7,304 nucleotides of DNA from Chloroflexota bacterium (GTDB taxonomy: Bacteria > Chloroflexota > Anaerolineae > Anaerolineales > Anaerolineaceae), in NCBI GenBank assembly GCA_023406965.1, contig JAEXTI010000413.1, positions 1-7,304 of the forward strand. Reading direction: 5' to 3'. Below the pieces are notes generated by a model, which made no database searches, had not been told where the DNA came from, and worked only from the letters and a program-made list of their open reading frames with translations. Below are positions 5,400 through 7,304 of this stretch, one piece after another. How positions within the stretch are numbered: the stretch's first letter is position 1; each line of letters opens with the position of its first letter. The position numbers and the translations under genes were made by a program.

Positions 5400-6662
5400 A
5401 TGCCAAGCCTCGACGGTATAGTCAAGCAGCTACCCCCGGACACAAGAGATTCAATCGATTCGGTATGGAATTCACTCTCGGCCGATGAGCGTGCCACCCT
5501 GCAATCACTGGTCAAAGGCATGCCCAACAAGCTTGAGCTCATGCGCATGCTTTTGAGAATGGCTAGTTCGCAAATCAAAGCTGCCTTTGGGGACAAACAC
5601 CGCGTTGCCATTGTCGGGCCAGCCAACGTGGGTAAATCGACTCTATATAACCAACAGGTCGACAACAAGCTCTATTCAGCCGCCGTCAGTCCCATCCCTG
5701 GTACAACACGCAAGAACCAGCATGCAGATGCCGGCCTGTTTGCCATCATAGACACTCCCGGAGCCGATGCCGTGGGCGAAGTGGGCGAAAGAGAACGCGA
5801 TGAAGCTTTTTCAGCCGCCGCTCAGGCCGATTTTCTAATCATCGTTTTCGATGCTATCCAGGGAGTCAAACAAACAGAATTAGATTTATATCAAAGCCTG
5901 CTGGAGTTAAAGAAGCCCCATCTGGTTGTGTTGAATAAGATCGACATGGTTAAGCGCCACAAGCGAGAAGTTGTTAATCAAGCTGCCGTTAATCTCAAAC
6001 TGGATGTCTCCCAGGTGATACCATTGGTGGCTCAAACAGGTGAAAACCTGGAACAGGTTCTCACCGCCATCGCCGTCACCGAGCCAGGTATGATTGCTGC
6101 TCTTGGTCGCGCGCTGCCTCAATACCGCTCCGCATTGGCGCAACGCACCATCATCAATGCGGCTTCTGCTTCTGTTGTAATTGCGCTCACGCCCCTTCCC
6201 TTTGTCGACTTCCTGCCCCTCGCTGCGGCGCAGTCCATCATGGTATTGGGCATCGCTCGGATATATAACTACGAAATCACCCTGGCTCGCGCGCGTGAAC
6301 TGGTAATCACATTTGGATTGGGTTTCTTGGGCCGCACCCTCTTCTATGAATTGAGCAAACTCGGCGGAATTCCCGGATGGATGCTTGGCGCAGCGATCGC
6401 CGCTTCGACTACTGCCGTCATGGGGTACGCCGCCACAGTATGGTTCGAAAAAGGCGAGCGACTCTCCTCTGAAACGCTCAGCCAGCTTACAAAAAGCATC
6501 ACCTCTTTCCTCTTGCAGCGTTTACGCACCTTGGGGAAAAAGAAACCGGACCAGACTACATTACAAGAGCATATTGCGAAATCATTGGAACAGGCTGGTT
6601 CTCTGAACGAGATTCCCCCGGAACAAGGGTCTTCACCCATCTCCCCAAGTTCAACGGATTAG
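5400..6662 (+). CDS. Era/Der-like GTPase with C-terminal DUF697-like hydrophobic domain
   Basis: 420-residue protein of no certain role. An N-terminal helical region (1-65) precedes a TRAFAC-class GTPase domain of Era/Der type. That domain shows G1 GPANVGKST (73-81), G2 in PGTTR (100-104), G3 DTPG (118-121), G4 NKID (179-182) and a G5-like VAQTGEN. All nucleotide-binding motifs look intact. Residues about 251-350 are rich in hydrophobic and small residues, with LTPLPFVDFLP (263-273), a Gln-containing helix and a Gly-rich stretch near 301-349. This resembles the DUF697 (YcjF-like) domain found after GTPases, thought to be membrane-associated. The tail after about 375 is polar and ends in a Pro/Ser-rich, probably disordered segment. 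It is not Era or Der themselves: there is no KH domain and only one GTPase domain. The next gene starts 4 bases after the stop, so the two are likely co-translated. Confidence 0.85.
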   Translation: MPSLDGIVKQLPPDTRDSIDSVWNSLSADERATLQSLVKGMPNKLELMRMLLRMASSQIKAAFGDKHRVAIVGPANVGKSTLYNQQVDNKLYSAAVSPIPGTTRKNQHADAGLFAIIDTPGADAVGEVGERERDEAFSAAAQADFLIIVFDAIQGVKQTELDLYQSLLELKKPHLVVLNKIDMVKRHKREVVNQAAVNLKLDVSQVIPLVAQTGENLEQVLTAIAVTEPGMIAALGRALPQYRSALAQRTIINAASASVVIALTPLPFVDFLPLAAAQSIMVLGIARIYNYEITLARARELVITFGLGFLGRTLFYELSKLGGIPGWMLGAAIAASTTAVMGYAATVWFEKGERLSSETLSQLTKSITSFLLQRLRTLGKKKPDQTTLQEHIAKSLEQAGSLNEIPPEQGSSPISPSSTD

Positions 6663-6666
6663 TACC

Positions 6667-7304
6667 GTGCCTTCTTTCGCTGCCAATTACCTTCGCAACG
6701 CCATCCGACTCCTGCGCCGCGACCTGCTACTTGCCCCCCTGGTTGCCACGTACTATCTGACCACCCGCTGCAACTTAAATTGCGTTTATTGCGAAGACTT
6801 TGGCCTATCTCGAAATGAACAGGCCTTTCCTCCACTTAACCTGGAACAGGCCCAACATGTTCTCAAGGTCCTGCGCAGTGGCGTTGACCGGCTTATTCTT
6901 ACCGGCGGCGAGCCGCTCCTCTTTCCTAATATTGTTCAACTCCTTGAGTATGCCTCTCGAACTTTGAAATTTGCCGAACTTACCATGCTTTCCAATGGAC
7001 TGTTGCTGAAAGAACGGGAACAAATCCTGCCCTATTTGGATCGGCTGGTCATAAGCCTGGACTCACCCGATCCGGAGCTTTGGCAAGGCATCATCCGCTC
7101 TGTGCCGGGCAGCGCTCAAAGAATACTCGAAAATATTCAATGGGCATCGCAGCTTCAAAGCAAACACGACTTCACCCTAATCGTCAATTGCGTCATTTCA
7201 CCCCAGACTCTGACGGGTGTTCCCGCTCTACTGGATTTTTGTACCACGCACAACATACTGATCTCCTTCTCTCCCCAATCAGTGCTTAATTGGCCCGCCT
7301 ATGA
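6667..7304 (+). CDS. Radical SAM enzyme, 3'-truncated by window edge
   Basis: Open frame from GTG 6667 to the end of the window (212 complete codons), too short of its stop to be whole. After a basic N-terminal helix (about residues 5-22) comes the radical SAM cluster motif C35-x3-C39-x2-C42 in TTRCNLNCVYCED. The SAM-binding motif TGGEPLL is at 79-85. The later strands LTMLSNGLLL and LDRLVISLDSPDPELW are typical of the MoaA/NifB/PqqE-like TIM-barrel core. The part that would show a SPASM or other accessory domain is missing, so the substrate cannot be assigned. The GTG start is 4 bases after the GTPase stop with only a weak GGA ahead. No better start was seen, and the frame stays open a little upstream, so the exact start is uncertain. 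Confidence 0.88.
   Translation, partial: MPSFAANYLRNAIRLLRRDLLLAPLVATYYLTTRCNLNCVYCEDFGLSRNEQAFPPLNLEQAQHVLKVLRSGVDRLILTGGEPLLFPNIVQLLEYASRTLKFAELTMLSNGLLLKEREQILPYLDRLVISLDSPDPELWQGIIRSVPGSAQRILENIQWASQLQSKHDFTLIVNCVISPQTLTGVPALLDFCTTHNILISFSPQSVLNWPAY

Overview
The window carries nine genes, all on the + strand, tightly packed with no RNA genes, repeats or mobile elements that I can see. GC content is moderate, roughly mid-50s percent by eye. The protein style (SdhB/C/D of the two-membrane-subunit, histidine-rich kind, GlpK, GlpA without its C-terminal domain) suggests a bacterium, and my best guess is an Anaerolineae-like member of the Chloroflexota. That placement is an impression from sequence style, not a search result.

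Region 1 (1-3914) is a glycerol / glycerol-3-phosphate block. A 5'-truncated glycerol kinase (glpK) is followed by a GlpA-type FAD glycerol-3-phosphate dehydrogenase. Directly after it come genes for a succinate dehydrogenase-type iron-sulfur subunit (SdhB-like) and two small heme-type membrane anchors (SdhC- and SdhD-like). No SdhA flavoprotein gene and no GlpB or GlpC gene is present. The GlpA protein ends exactly where the [2Fe-2S] BFD-like domain of E. coli GlpA would begin. The glpA stop overlaps the sdhB-like start by 8 bases, and the later gaps are 2 and 10 bases. The simplest reading is a hybrid respiratory complex in which a G3P dehydrogenase flavoprotein takes the place of SdhA on a Complex II-like B/C/D module, passing electrons from G3P through three Fe-S clusters and heme b to quinone. 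This is the main candidate for an undescribed system here.

Region 2 (3924-5302) begins only 9 bases later. It holds a low-molecular-weight protein tyrosine phosphatase-family gene and, overlapping it by 4 bases, a fructosamine/ribulosamine 3-kinase-family gene. Such pairs are recognised as a probable protein-deglycation (Amadori repair) module. Here the pair seems to be in the same transcription unit as G3P oxidation.

Region 3 (5400-7304) follows a 97-base gap with a possible promoter and a strong ribosome binding site. It holds an Era/Der-like GTPase with a C-terminal DUF697-like hydrophobic region and, 4 bases later, a radical SAM enzyme that runs off the right edge. I cannot assign a specific pathway to this pair.

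A perfect TATAAT lies between glpK and glpA, placed so that a transcript would begin at or just before the glpA ATG. This suggests an internal, possibly leaderless promoter for the hybrid-complex genes.
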